Assembly (NCBI GenBank): GCA_913061315.1
Contig: CAJXUC010000001.1
Coordinates: 1 to 64,000 of the forward strand
Source of the DNA: an uncultured Gammaproteobacteria bacterium
GTDB taxonomy: Bacteria; Pseudomonadota; Gammaproteobacteria; GCA-001735895
Reading direction: 5' to 3'
DNA: 64,000 nt
The notes under the pieces were generated by a model. That model was not told the origin of the DNA. It saw only the letters and a program-made list of their open reading frames with translations, and ran no database searches. The translations under genes were made by a program, and so were the position numbers. Of the stretch, positions 8,972 through 17,905 are shown in pieces. Positions within the stretch are counted from its first letter, which is position 1. Every line of letters starts with the position of its first letter.

Positions 8972-9951
8972 GGTTTTACCTCTAAAAATTTTGACTCATC
9001 TAAAATAGCTTGAGCAGCAAGTTTGGCGATGGCAGGCCCCAGTAAAAAACCGTGTCTGTAAAGGCCGTTTACATAGAGCGTATTTTTATTACGACGCAAC
9101 TGAGGCAAATTATTAGAAAAGGCCGGTCTAACATCGACCCCAATTTCTAATATTTCAGCTTCACCAAAAGCGGGGTGTAGTGCATAAGCCGCACTGAGTA
9201 ATTCGAGCATGGAGCGCGCGCTAATGCGGTGACGCTCATCATTTTCTATCATGGTGGCGCCGAGCATAAACAGGCCCTCTGCTCGTGGCACAATATAAAG
9301 TGGGTACCTAGGGTGAACAAGACGCACTGCTCTTGAAAGGCTGATGTCATTACTTTTAAGCAGTAACATTTCACCCTTCACACCACGAAGTTCAGGTAGG
9401 TCGTGACGTGCGCCATAACCACGGCAATCGATGACATAATCGCTATTACAATCATTGACTGTAATCGATCGATCAAACTGTACATCAACATTTTTTGAAG
9501 ATAAATAACCCACCAATTGTTGTAGTGCGAGTCGCGAATCTAAATGTGCTTCATCAGCATAAAACAATCCTCGTTCAAATCGGCCACTTAAGTCAGGTTC
9601 CATTTCACTAATTTCAGAGCCATTTAACCATCGATGGTTTTCAGTCAGAGTTGCATAGCGCTGAATGTCTCGTTTATCCCGTTGCATTGATAAAACTAAG
9701 CTACCGTTTTTTGTCAGGTTGCTGGTGTGTTGATCCCACCATTCAATGGATTCGATACCATGGTCGAGCACCCATTGTTCAGAACTCTCAGACTCACACC
9801 AGGGCGCCAGCATTCCACCGGCATACCATGAGCAGGCATTGCTGCCAATCGCATCTGACTGTTCATATATTTTGACTGAAACACCTTGATCAACCAACAC
9901 ACAAGCGCAGGTTAAACCCGCTACTCCGGCGCCTATTATTGAAACAGTCAT
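8956..9951 (-). CDS. thiO: Glycine oxidase ThiO (FAD-dependent)
   Basis: A 331-residue DAO-family flavoprotein. The N-terminal FAD-binding Rossmann motif is SIIGAGVAGL (residues 4-13). Further family landmarks are GGMLAPWCE near residue 46, DCRGYGAR near 176 and VNGLYRHGFLLGPA near 295, which is typical of ThiO. It oxidises glycine to the imine used by ThiG. It starts 3 bp after thiD and overlaps thiS. The gene order ThiO-ThiS-ThiG supports the assignment over a general amino-acid oxidase. Confidence 0.9.
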   Translation of the reverse strand: MTVSIIGAGVAGLTCACVLVDQGVSVKIYEQSDAIGSNACSWYAGGMLAPWCESESSEQWVLDHGIESIEWWDQHTSNLTKNGSLVLSMQRDKRDIQRYATLTENHRWLNGSEISEMEPDLSGRFERGLFYADEAHLDSRLALQQLVGYLSSKNVDVQFDRSITVNDCNSDYVIDCRGYGARHDLPELRGVKGEMLLLKSNDISLSRAVRLVHPRYPLYIVPRAEGLFMLGATMIENDERHRISARSMLELLSAAYALHPAFGEAEILEIGVDVRPAFSNNLPQLRRNKNTLYVNGLYRHGFLLGPAIAKLAAQAILDESKFLEVKPCALS

Positions 9952-9954
9952 AAT

Positions 9955-10824
9955 TTAATTAAGAAATTTGTCATCATTTGATTGCCAAAGGCTATGAAAA
10001 TGATGAACTGGACCATAGCCTTTTCCAATGTGCAATTGATCGGCACTAGCAATGGCTTGCCTCAGGTAATTATGGGATAGCTGAACCGATTCCATCAAAG
10101 GAATGCCTTTTGCAAGGTGTGCGGTAATGGCCGATGACAGCGTGCAGCCAGTACCATGTGTGTTTTTCGTATTGATCCTAGCTGACTGGAAACGCGTAAT
10201 AGGACCCTCTCGAACAATCAGCAGGTCGACACATTCATCACCTTTGGCATGACCACCTTTCATCAACACCGCCTTTGCACCTAGTTGAATTAATGCTTCA
10301 CCTTGCGCTTGCATACTGGCTTCATTCTCAGCCACATCACACTGCAGAAGGGTTGCTGCTTCCGGTAGGTTTGGGGTTAATAGAAAGGCAATTGGGAGGA
10401 GTTTTGTTTTGAGCGACTCTATGGCACTTTGTTGTAAAAGCGCATCACCTGACTTAGCCACCATAACGGGGTCTAACACGATAGGAATGGTTGATTGGCG
10501 GAGTTGTTCACTGACAGCAAGAATGATTTCAGAGGATGACAACATACCTATTTTAATGGCAGAAACATTAATATCATCTAGAACGGCTTGGATTTGTTTA
10601 GTAACAATATCCACTGGAATGTCATGAACCGCGGTGACAGCTTGGGTATTTTGAGCGGTGACTGCGGTAATAACGCTAGTGCCATACACACCCAATGCTG
10701 AAAAAGCTTTCAGATCGGCTTGAATGCCGGCACCACCACCACTGTCAGATCCTGCAATTGTTAATGCAATGGCAGTATTGCTCTGTTCAGTGAGGGATTG
10801 CGTGAAGCTTTCTAAGTTTACCAA
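9955..10824 (-). CDS. thiD: Hydroxymethylpyrimidine/phosphomethylpyrimidine kinase ThiD
   Basis: A 289-residue ribokinase-fold kinase that phosphorylates HMP twice. Motifs include AGSDSGGGAGIQADLK near residue 24, VLDPVMVAKSG, LLTPNLPEA and the anion-hole signature KNTHGTGCTLSSAI near residue 220. It is the first gene of the thiamine operon. The frame begins with TTG, supported by AGAGGAA placed six bases upstream. The TPP riboswitch lies about 60 bp upstream, so ligand binding probably controls access to this site or transcription through it. Confidence 0.93.
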   Translation of the reverse strand: MVNLESFTQSLTEQSNTAIALTIAGSDSGGGAGIQADLKAFSALGVYGTSVITAVTAQNTQAVTAVHDIPVDIVTKQIQAVLDDINVSAIKIGMLSSSEIILAVSEQLRQSTIPIVLDPVMVAKSGDALLQQSAIESLKTKLLPIAFLLTPNLPEAATLLQCDVAENEASMQAQGEALIQLGAKAVLMKGGHAKGDECVDLLIVREGPITRFQSARINTKNTHGTGCTLSSAITAHLAKGIPLMESVQLSHNYLRQAIASADQLHIGKGYGPVHHFHSLWQSNDDKFLN

Positions 10825-10885
10825 TGTTTATTCCTCTGAGGCCGAAAAGCGAGGAATTTGGTATTGCCAGTTAAAGAACTAAACT

Positions 10886-10972
10886 AGCGAGACTCCTTCC
10901 CTTCGCCAGAATTACCTGGTGCAGGTTCAATGGGTCGACAGTAGTCTCTCAGCCTTTCGGCTCCCCAAGGTA
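10886..10972 (-). promoter_or_regulatory. TPP riboswitch (THI element)
   Basis: On the minus strand the conserved THI-box cores appear in order: GCCGAAAGGCTGAGA, then ACCCATTGAACCTG, then CCAGGTAATTCTGGCG followed by AAGGGA. These are the CUGAGA and ACCUGAUCUGGAU-type blocks of the TPP aptamer. The element ends about 60 bases before the thiD start, so it should repress the whole nine-gene operon when thiamine pyrophosphate is plentiful. No strong intrinsic terminator is evident between aptamer and start, which favours control of translation initiation. Confidence 0.95.
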
Positions 10973-11061
10973 GTAAGTACATTAACAACAATATTCTTTG
11001 GTATCAACCTTAAAAGTTAGGCCCAAGCAGTTAGAAGTAAAAAAATATTGATATCTGAACA

Positions 11062-11427
11062 TTATTTATTTTTTAATAGATCAGATAGACCTGCAAATGG
11101 GTTATAAGTTTCTTCACTCGGTGCTTCATCAGTCACCAAGTTGCCATAACTTGAATCTACATATCTAGAATGCTCGTTATCATGGCAATAGACACAAAGT
11201 AATTCCCAGTTACTGCCATCCTGAGGATTGTTGTCGTGGTTGTGATCCCTGTGGTGAACGGTTAATTCTTGCAAATTAGCCCGATTAAATTCACGTGCAC
11301 AGCGGCCACAAACGTGGGGATACATTTTGAGTGATTTTGCTCGATAGCCCTTTTCGCGCTGATCTGATTCTTGCCGAGCTTGGGCCACTATTTTATCGAG
11401 CTTACTGGACGATTCTTCAGATGTCAT
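11062..11427 (-). CDS. YajD-like HNH nuclease
   Basis: A 121-residue protein with a zinc-organised HNH domain. A CGRC pair near residue 40, the HHRDHNHDNN active-site segment near residues 58-67, a CVYCHD pair near 78-83 and a final His are visible. This matches the YajD family of small HNH proteins common in gammaproteobacteria; their cellular role is not settled. The C-terminal 30 residues are acidic and likely disordered. It stands alone between the thiamine leader and the divergent Kef antiporter. Confidence 0.85.
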   Translation of the reverse strand: MTSEESSSKLDKIVAQARQESDQREKGYRAKSLKMYPHVCGRCAREFNRANLQELTVHHRDHNHDNNPQDGSNWELLCVYCHDNEHSRYVDSSYGNLVTDEAPSEETYNPFAGLSDLLKNK

Positions 11428-11686
11428 ATTGCCACTATCTCAAAGTTAAATTACTAGGTTTGAACTACCAGTCTCGGTCAGCAATGCCAATATATGATAA
11501 AACATAATCGACGAACAGGAAGATTAAGAACTAATCCTTTTAGTCAGGTCAATAAACTGATTACAGCGCATCATTAAGCTATGATAACACCAATAAATTT
11601 TGTCAACCTGCCGTACTGAAAGACCATTATCGTTTAGTGTTGATTATTTTTTCGTTATATAAACCCGACTTTACAGTAGGAACCAA

Positions 11687-13648
11687 ATGTTAAATGAAGT
11701 TTTAATCCTGTTGTTTTTTTCTGTTCTGGGCGTTGCAATATTTCAACGATTGAATTTCCCGTCAGTCTTAGGGTATTTAGTGGTCGGCATGCTGGCGGGT
11801 GAACATGCGCTTGGGTTGATACAAGACTCGCATGCTATAGAACAAATTGCCGAAATTGGTGTTGTGTTTCTTTTATTTACAATCGGTCTTGAGGTCTCGA
11901 TCCCCCGATTAATTTCAATGCGACGTATTGTTTTTGGCATTGGAAGTGCACAGGTTTTTGTCTCGACACTCAGCACGATCGGTATTGGCATGTGGCTAGG
12001 CCTATCTTGGCAAGCGGCCTTTGCTGTTGGTGGTGCTTTAACCATGTCGTCTACTGCAATAGCAGTTAAACAGCTCACCGAACAGCGCGAACTGCATTCG
12101 CGCCATGGCAATATTGCACTCGGCGTTCTGTTATTTCAGGATTTGGCTGTTGTGCCTTTTCTGGTTTTAATTCCTATTTTTGCGATGCCTGAAGCTGGTT
12201 CTACCCTGCTTCCTATTCTTTATGCGTTGGGTAAGGGCGCTCTTGCGTTTATGGTTATCTATTACGCGGGGCAGTATCTGTTAAGGCCCGCCATTCGTGC
12301 CGTCGCATCTACCCATTCTAGTGAATTGTTTACCTTGTTTATTTTGCTTGTTGCCTTGCTTGCGGCGTGGTTGACTTGGGAGCTGGGCTTATCACTTGCC
12401 ATGGGAGCTTTCTTGGCGGGTATCATGCTGGCAGAAACTGAATTTCAGCATCATGTTGAGATGGAGATTCGACCCTTTCGAGATGTGTTAATGGGCTTGT
12501 TCTTTATTTCAGTAGGATCACAATTTGATTGGGCTATCATATTCAGTGAACCCTTTGCAGTATTGGTTCTGACCTTAGGGTTAATGTTTGGTAAAGGTAT
12601 GGCCATTATGCTTATTACCCGCTGGGCTGGTTTTGAAAAAGGCGTTGCAATTCGCGCTGGGCTAGTGCTGGGTCAGGGCAGTGAGTTTGGGTTTGCTTTA
12701 TTGGCGCTCTCACTGTCGACGGGTTTGTTAGACATAGGGTTAAGTCAGCCAATTATTGCCGCCATCGTAATCAGTATGGGATTGTCGCCCATGCTAATCC
12801 GTAAAAATGAAGCTATTGCGAGTCGATTGGCGCCTGATTACGTTTCCCGTCATAAGCAAGCTGAGCAGGATATTGAGCAGGCTTGTGAGAGTCTAAAAGG
12901 ACATGTCATCATAAGTGGGTTTGGACGGACAGGACAAAATCTGGCTATTTTTTTGAAACGTCTCAATATCCCATTCGTTGCACTGGATCTCAACACCACT
13001 TTGATAACAGAGGCATGGGAAGCTGGAGACCCCGTTTATTATGGTGATAGTAGTCGATCTGAAACGCTCATTCAGGCGGGTATTTATAATGCCAAGGCCC
13101 TTGTTATTACGTTTCCAGAAGTAAAAACAAGTGAACATATTTCGCGTGAGGTAAAGCGTTTGCGGGCTGATCTGCCACTGATTGTTCGTACCCGAGATGA
13201 TCGTCATTTAGAACAACTGCTTGACAGTGGTGCCGACGAAGTCATACCCGATACGTTAGAGTCGAGCATGATGCTAGCCCAACACACGCTGAGCAAACTG
13301 GGCCTGGCTCAAGGAGCCATTGACGATATGCTAGCGGATGCTCGAGAAGGGCAATATGCTCGTATCAGAGCGTTTTTTCACAGCGCTGAAGATAATTTTG
13401 ATTTCGATAGTCCTGACCATCACCATTTGCATAGTATTGAAGTGCTTGAAGGCTCCTATATGAACGGTAAAACAATTGATTCGCTTAAATGTTTGCCTAA
13501 AATCAACATTGTTGCACTCCGACGTAACGGTATCCGAAGTGAAGGCCCGTTAATGGATACGCCCTTAAAAGTGGGTGACGTGCTCGTAGTTGAAGGTCGT
13601 CCAGACGATATCCAATGTGCTGAAATAGAAGTCATGTGTGGACAATAA
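11687..13648 (+). CDS. Kef-type CPA2 cation/proton antiporter with RCK domain
   Basis: A 653-residue monovalent cation:proton antiporter-2 protein. Residues 1 to about 385 form a 12-13 helix Na/H-exchanger-type membrane domain (GYLVVGMLAGEHALGL; LLFTIGLEVS; LGVLLFQDLAVVPFL). A cytoplasmic RCK/TrkA-N NAD-binding domain follows at about 405-520, beginning VIISGFGRTGQNLA, and a TrkA-C-like domain at about 560-650. The layout is that of KefB/KefC/YbaL proteins that expel potassium. No KefF/KefG subunit gene is adjacent. A start at 11687 is supported by AGTAGGAA nine bases upstream. Confidence 0.88.
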   Translation: MLNEVLILLFFSVLGVAIFQRLNFPSVLGYLVVGMLAGEHALGLIQDSHAIEQIAEIGVVFLLFTIGLEVSIPRLISMRRIVFGIGSAQVFVSTLSTIGIGMWLGLSWQAAFAVGGALTMSSTAIAVKQLTEQRELHSRHGNIALGVLLFQDLAVVPFLVLIPIFAMPEAGSTLLPILYALGKGALAFMVIYYAGQYLLRPAIRAVASTHSSELFTLFILLVALLAAWLTWELGLSLAMGAFLAGIMLAETEFQHHVEMEIRPFRDVLMGLFFISVGSQFDWAIIFSEPFAVLVLTLGLMFGKGMAIMLITRWAGFEKGVAIRAGLVLGQGSEFGFALLALSLSTGLLDIGLSQPIIAAIVISMGLSPMLIRKNEAIASRLAPDYVSRHKQAEQDIEQACESLKGHVIISGFGRTGQNLAIFLKRLNIPFVALDLNTTLITEAWEAGDPVYYGDSSRSETLIQAGIYNAKALVITFPEVKTSEHISREVKRLRADLPLIVRTRDDRHLEQLLDSGADEVIPDTLESSMMLAQHTLSKLGLAQGAIDDMLADAREGQYARIRAFFHSAEDNFDFDSPDHHHLHSIEVLEGSYMNGKTIDSLKCLPKINIVALRRNGIRSEGPLMDTPLKVGDVLVVEGRPDDIQCAEIEVMCGQ

Positions 13649-13839
13649 AAATGCATGTAAATCTATTAACTTACTGTGCCGTTCCATAATTGTGAAACAC
13701 TACTGGCTTAATTAACTTTTAACGTTATTGTTCGTTTTTTTAATAACTTCACCAGTGTTAACTTAATTTGGTGCTTTTTGATAGACAAATATTGTGCCTC
13801 TAAATACATCCATATTATCTTCCACAGTCAAACCTAAAC

Positions 13840-15709
13840 TACCAATGACAAATTTGTGTGCAAGCAATCAGAGAGTCGGTGTTTAATAATATACTAGCCT
13901 ATAAGGACGAAGTGGTGCCTTGAATGCAATAGCTAACTGACAGTTGTCATGAACATGGTTGTGCTGTAATGATTCAGCTCACTCATCTTGGACGGCGTAC
14001 CAGTTGGAGCAAGAGTGACTGGCTGCCAGCGGTATCACCTTCCCATCGCCGAGAAATGGCGCATCGGTCATTCCCTAAGAAAATGGAAGATTGGGATATT
14101 GAGCGAATCATTACTGACTACGCCGACGCCGCAGAGGGTATGCAGGCAGCGAACCTCGATGGTATCGAGTTACAAGCTTACGGCCATCTAATGGATCAAT
14201 TTTGGTCACCCCTAACCAATACACTCGACGCTCCCTATGGTGGATCAATGAGAAATCGGTTACGTTTTTCTAATGACGTATTACGAGCCATTCGTAAACG
14301 TGTGGGTAACGAGTTTATTGTTGGCATTCGTTATACCGCCGACGAAATGGCCAAAGGTGGGCTGACGGCAAAAGATACTATTAAGATATTGAAGCAGCTA
14401 AAGAAAGACGGTTTAGTCGATTTTCTTAATGTTATCTGAGGCCATATTGACACTGATCCCGCATTGTCTAATGTTATTCCTGGGCAGGGTTCAAAATCAG
14501 CGCCTTGGTAAGATTTTGCTGGTGAAGTAAGAACAGCCCCTGGAATACCAACATTTTATGCCGCTCGAATCTCTGATGTTGCAACCGCACGACACACAGT
14601 CCGAGCGGGACTTATTGATATGGTCGGCATGACGCGAGCTCATTTTGGCAGATCCCCACATTGTCAGAAAGATCATTGCAGGCGAAGAAGATAACATTTG
14701 GCCGTGCATTGGTGCTACCTACTGTCTCGATCGCATTTATCAAGGGGGTGAAGCCTTGTGTATGCACAACGCAGCATCAGGCCGAGAACTCACCATGCCT
14801 CACGATATTCCACCAGCAAAAGTAAAGAAAAAAGTGGTAATTATTGGTGCAGGACCCGCAGGACTTGAAGCTGCCTGAGTTGCTATGGATCGAGGTCATT
14901 CAGTGTTAGTGTTTGAAGCAACAACAGAACCCGATGGGCAGGTCCGTCTCGTTGCACAAAGTCCAAGAAGACGAGAAATGATCTCAATTATTGATTGGCG
15001 TATGGAGCAATGTAAAAAAGGTGAGGTTGAATTCCATTTCAATACACTGGCAGAAATGGACGATATATTGGCGCAAAGTCCTGATGTTGTGATTGTCGCC
15101 ACGGGTGGGCTACCCCATACTGAATTGCTCGACGCAGGGAATGATTTGGTAGAATCAAGTTGGGACATTATTTCTCGTAGTGTTCAGCCGGGGCACGATG
15201 TTCTGGTTTATGACGACGCGGGAGACCGTGCTGGACTGCAAGCGGCAGAAATTATTGAAAAAAATGGGGCCAAAGTTAAAATAATGGCACCGCACCGAAG
15301 TTTTGCACCAGACGTTATGGCCATGAATCTAGTGCTTTATATGCGAAGTATGCAAGATAAAGAGACGACATTTACCGTGACGTATCGGCTTAAAAGCGTG
15401 ACAAAAGAAGGCGCTCGTTTGGTGGCAACAATAGGTAGTGATTATAGTGATATAACAAACCACCGCAGCTATGATCAAATTATCGTTAATCATGGCACTA
15501 TTCCAATGGATGATATTTACTTTGACTTAAAAGCTTTATCTTCAAACTTAGGGGCAGTTGACCAAGCTGATTTAATTACAGGTAATGTACAATCAATCTG
15601 CAACAACGAATCAGGCCAATTTCAGTTATTTAGAATTGGTGATGCAGTGTCTGCAAGAAACACCCATGCTGCTATTTATGACGCACTGAGATTAGTAAAG
15701 GATATTTAA
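13840..15709 (+). pseudogene. Broken DgcA/TMADH-type FMN-FAD demethylase
   Basis: Three successive frames encode pieces of an NADH:flavin oxidoreductase/trimethylamine-dehydrogenase-type protein (dimethylglycine or N-methylproline demethylase group). From about 13840 the frame shows NNILAYKDEVVP, then CHEHGCAVMIQLTHLGRRT, DGIELQAYGHLMDQFW, DIDTDP-like text and DMVGMTRA. It is cut by TGA 13921, TAG 13930, TGA 14437 and TAA 14509. A one-base insertion near 14644 moves to a second frame (ADPHIVRKI; CIGATYCLDRIYQGG, an Fe-S cysteine region; IIGAGPAGLEAA), which ends at TGA 14876. The third piece to 15709 is the intact pyridine-nucleotide domain. The first ~70 residues of the FMN domain are not recognisable. 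The gene is inactivated, though most residues remain readable. Confidence 0.88.
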
Positions 15710-15864
15710 TCAAATATTAAAAGGTGTTCTTGTGCCCGTCAGTAAGTGCGCCGCAAGGATTTTAAAAGGGCTAGAAGATTTTCTTGATAACGAAGCTGGT
15801 CTTTGACGCTCTGCATTAGTATTATTCACCACTAATTATTCGAACAACGCTGGAATTCAATCTT

Positions 15865-17328
15865 ATGAGCATTAAAATTTCTGATCAGGCCCTGCTTCGT
15901 ACACAGGCATATATTAATGGACAGTGGGTTGATGCCGACAGTGGAGAAAAGTTAGCGGTCACCAATCCAGCGAATGGTGAAGTAATTGCACAAGTCGCTA
16001 AATGTAGTACGGCAGAAACTAGACGCGCCATCGAGGCTGCTGATAATGCACTGCCCGCATGGCGTCAAAAGACAGCCAAAGAGCGCGCGGGTTACTTGCG
16101 AAAATGGTTTAACCTGATGATCGAAGCTCAGGAAGATCTAGCGGTTATACTCACCACTGAGCAAGGCAAGCCTTTAGCTGAGGCCCGAGGTGAAATCGCC
16201 TATGGTGCAAGTTATATTGAATGGTTTGCTGAGGAAGGCAAACGCGTTTATGGCGATACAATCCCAACGGCGTCAAACGACAAACGCGTTATTTGCATTC
16301 GTCAACCTGTAGGTGTGGTTGCTTGTATTACGCCTTGGAATTTTCCCAATGCAATGCTGACCCGAAAAATTGCACCCGCATTAGCGGCGGGTTGTACGGT
16401 TGTTTGTAAGCCAGCCAATGCAACACCTTTATCGGCCTATGCATTCATCGAGCTGGCAGAGCGAGCGGGTATTCCAGCGGGTGTTATCAATGTTATCACG
16501 GGTGAAACAAGTGCTATTGGTGCAGAACTAACTTCTAATCCAACCGTGAGAAAGCTCACTTTTACAGGCTCGACACCAGTAGGTAAACAGCTAATGGCTG
16601 AATGTGCCCAGACAGTCAAGCGGACATCGATGGAACTTGGCGGCAACGCACCTTTTATTGTATTTGACGATGCCGATATTGAGGCTGCCGTTGCGGGTGC
16701 AATGATCAGCAAATATCGCAATGCTGGGCAAACGTGTGTTTGTGCTAATCGATTTTTGGTTCAAGAAGGCTGTTATGACGAATTTTCGAAGAAATTAGCC
16801 GAAGCTGTTGGTCAGTTAAAAATGGGTAATGGCATAAGCGATGGCACTACAGTCGGACCACTTATTACTGAGAAAGCAGCCAATGATGTAATCGGATTCA
16901 TTGACGATGCCATAAGTAAAGGAGCGACTGCTATTGTGGGTGGCAACCGATCAGAACTAGGAGTCAATTTTGTTGAACCGACTATTTTAACAAACGTGTC
17001 TGATGACATGCGGGTTTTTCGGGAAGAAATTTTTGGACCAATCGCACCACTATTCAAATTCAAAACTGAAGAAGAAGCCATCAAATTAGCCAATGACACT
17101 GAATTTGGACTTGCCTGTTATTTTTACTCTCGAGATATAGGCCGAATTTGGCGTGTTAGTGAAGCCCTTGAATATGGCATGGTCGGTATCAATGAAGGTC
17201 TTATTTCTAACGAAGCTGCCCCATTTGGTGGCGTAAAAGAATCTGGGCAAGGCCGTGAAGGTTCTAAATACGGTATGGATGATTATATGGAGTTAAAATA
17301 CATGTGCATGGGTGGAATCAACAAATAA
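15865..17328 (+). CDS. gabD: NAD(P)-dependent succinate-semialdehyde dehydrogenase (GabD-like)
   Basis: A 487-residue aldehyde dehydrogenase. The NAD-binding text CITPWNFPNAML, the general-base Glu257 in MELGGNAP and the nucleophile Cys291 in GQTCVCANRF are present, the latter with the second Cys two residues on that is typical of GabD-like enzymes. The C-terminal FGGVKESGQGREGSKYG motif is also GabD-like. It oxidises succinate semialdehyde or glutarate semialdehyde to the acid. It follows the demethylase pseudogene by 155 bp and is intact. No gabT lies in the window, so the exact aldehyde is uncertain. Confidence 0.85.
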   Translation: MSIKISDQALLRTQAYINGQWVDADSGEKLAVTNPANGEVIAQVAKCSTAETRRAIEAADNALPAWRQKTAKERAGYLRKWFNLMIEAQEDLAVILTTEQGKPLAEARGEIAYGASYIEWFAEEGKRVYGDTIPTASNDKRVICIRQPVGVVACITPWNFPNAMLTRKIAPALAAGCTVVCKPANATPLSAYAFIELAERAGIPAGVINVITGETSAIGAELTSNPTVRKLTFTGSTPVGKQLMAECAQTVKRTSMELGGNAPFIVFDDADIEAAVAGAMISKYRNAGQTCVCANRFLVQEGCYDEFSKKLAEAVGQLKMGNGISDGTTVGPLITEKAANDVIGFIDDAISKGATAIVGGNRSELGVNFVEPTILTNVSDDMRVFREEIFGPIAPLFKFKTEEEAIKLANDTEFGLACYFYSRDIGRIWRVSEALEYGMVGINEGLISNEAAPFGGVKESGQGREGSKYGMDDYMELKYMCMGGINK

Positions 17329-17905
17329 ACTCAGTTAGATAACCTCTGTACTATACCCAAAGCCAGCCAGTCACAACTAATGGCACCTTTCCTGAAACAG
17401 GAAAGGTGCACCTTTAGCAGCAAAATTCCCCTTAAGGGCTTATAAAATTAAGATATTTACGTTCAAACAGTGAATAAAACAGGGATGAATCTGTGGGCCA
17501 TGATTTCATCAATCAATGGTCAGATTGGCATTTACATCACCGTTGATACACAATATGTAGTCTGTTTGTTTGTTTTTATTGCAATATTGCCTAACAATCA
17601 ATATCACAAGTTAAATAACACCAGAGTGGAGCTTTAAATCCTTTGTGCGTTAATATCAAATATTTCAAAGGAAGGCATTTAGATAGAGCAATCACCAAAG
17701 GGTTTTCCCACCTAAGACTATTGGTGAGTGATAGTTATCACAAGGGTAATTTTTTTGTTAACCAGAGTGAATTGGATCAGTCAGGAATACTTGGTTGTGG
17801 CCATAGGGTTTATGTTTGAGCTCTCGGATGCTGGCTCAAAAAGGCCAGCAAGGTTCAACTGCCCTATTTGCATTCGAATCTAAATAATTTGGTTTGGAAC
17901 TAATT
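17329..17905. other. Long intergenic region with hairpins, no gene seen
   Basis: About 580 bp without a convincing reading frame on either strand. It contains a perfect 12-bp stem with a three-base loop (17383-17409) and a weaker 6-bp stem GCTGGC/GCCAGC at 17830-17849. AT-rich patches elsewhere could hold a promoter for the downstream radical SAM gene, but no convincing -35/-10 pair stands out. Confidence 0.5.
17383..17409 (+). terminator. Perfect 12-bp stem-loop after gabD
   Basis: GCACCTTTCCTG pairs exactly with CAGGAAAGGTGC around an AAA loop. It lies 55 bp past the gabD stop. There is no downstream run of T, so an intrinsic terminator is not proven; a transcript-stabilising 3' hairpin or a protein-binding palindrome are alternatives. 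Confidence 0.5.

Noticed and set aside
13840..15709. Possible recoding of TGA (selenocysteine or tryptophan) in the demethylase gene
   Set aside because: TAG, TAA and a one-base insertion are also present, the TGA codons stand where Trp or Arg is expected, and TGA is a normal stop elsewhere in the window.
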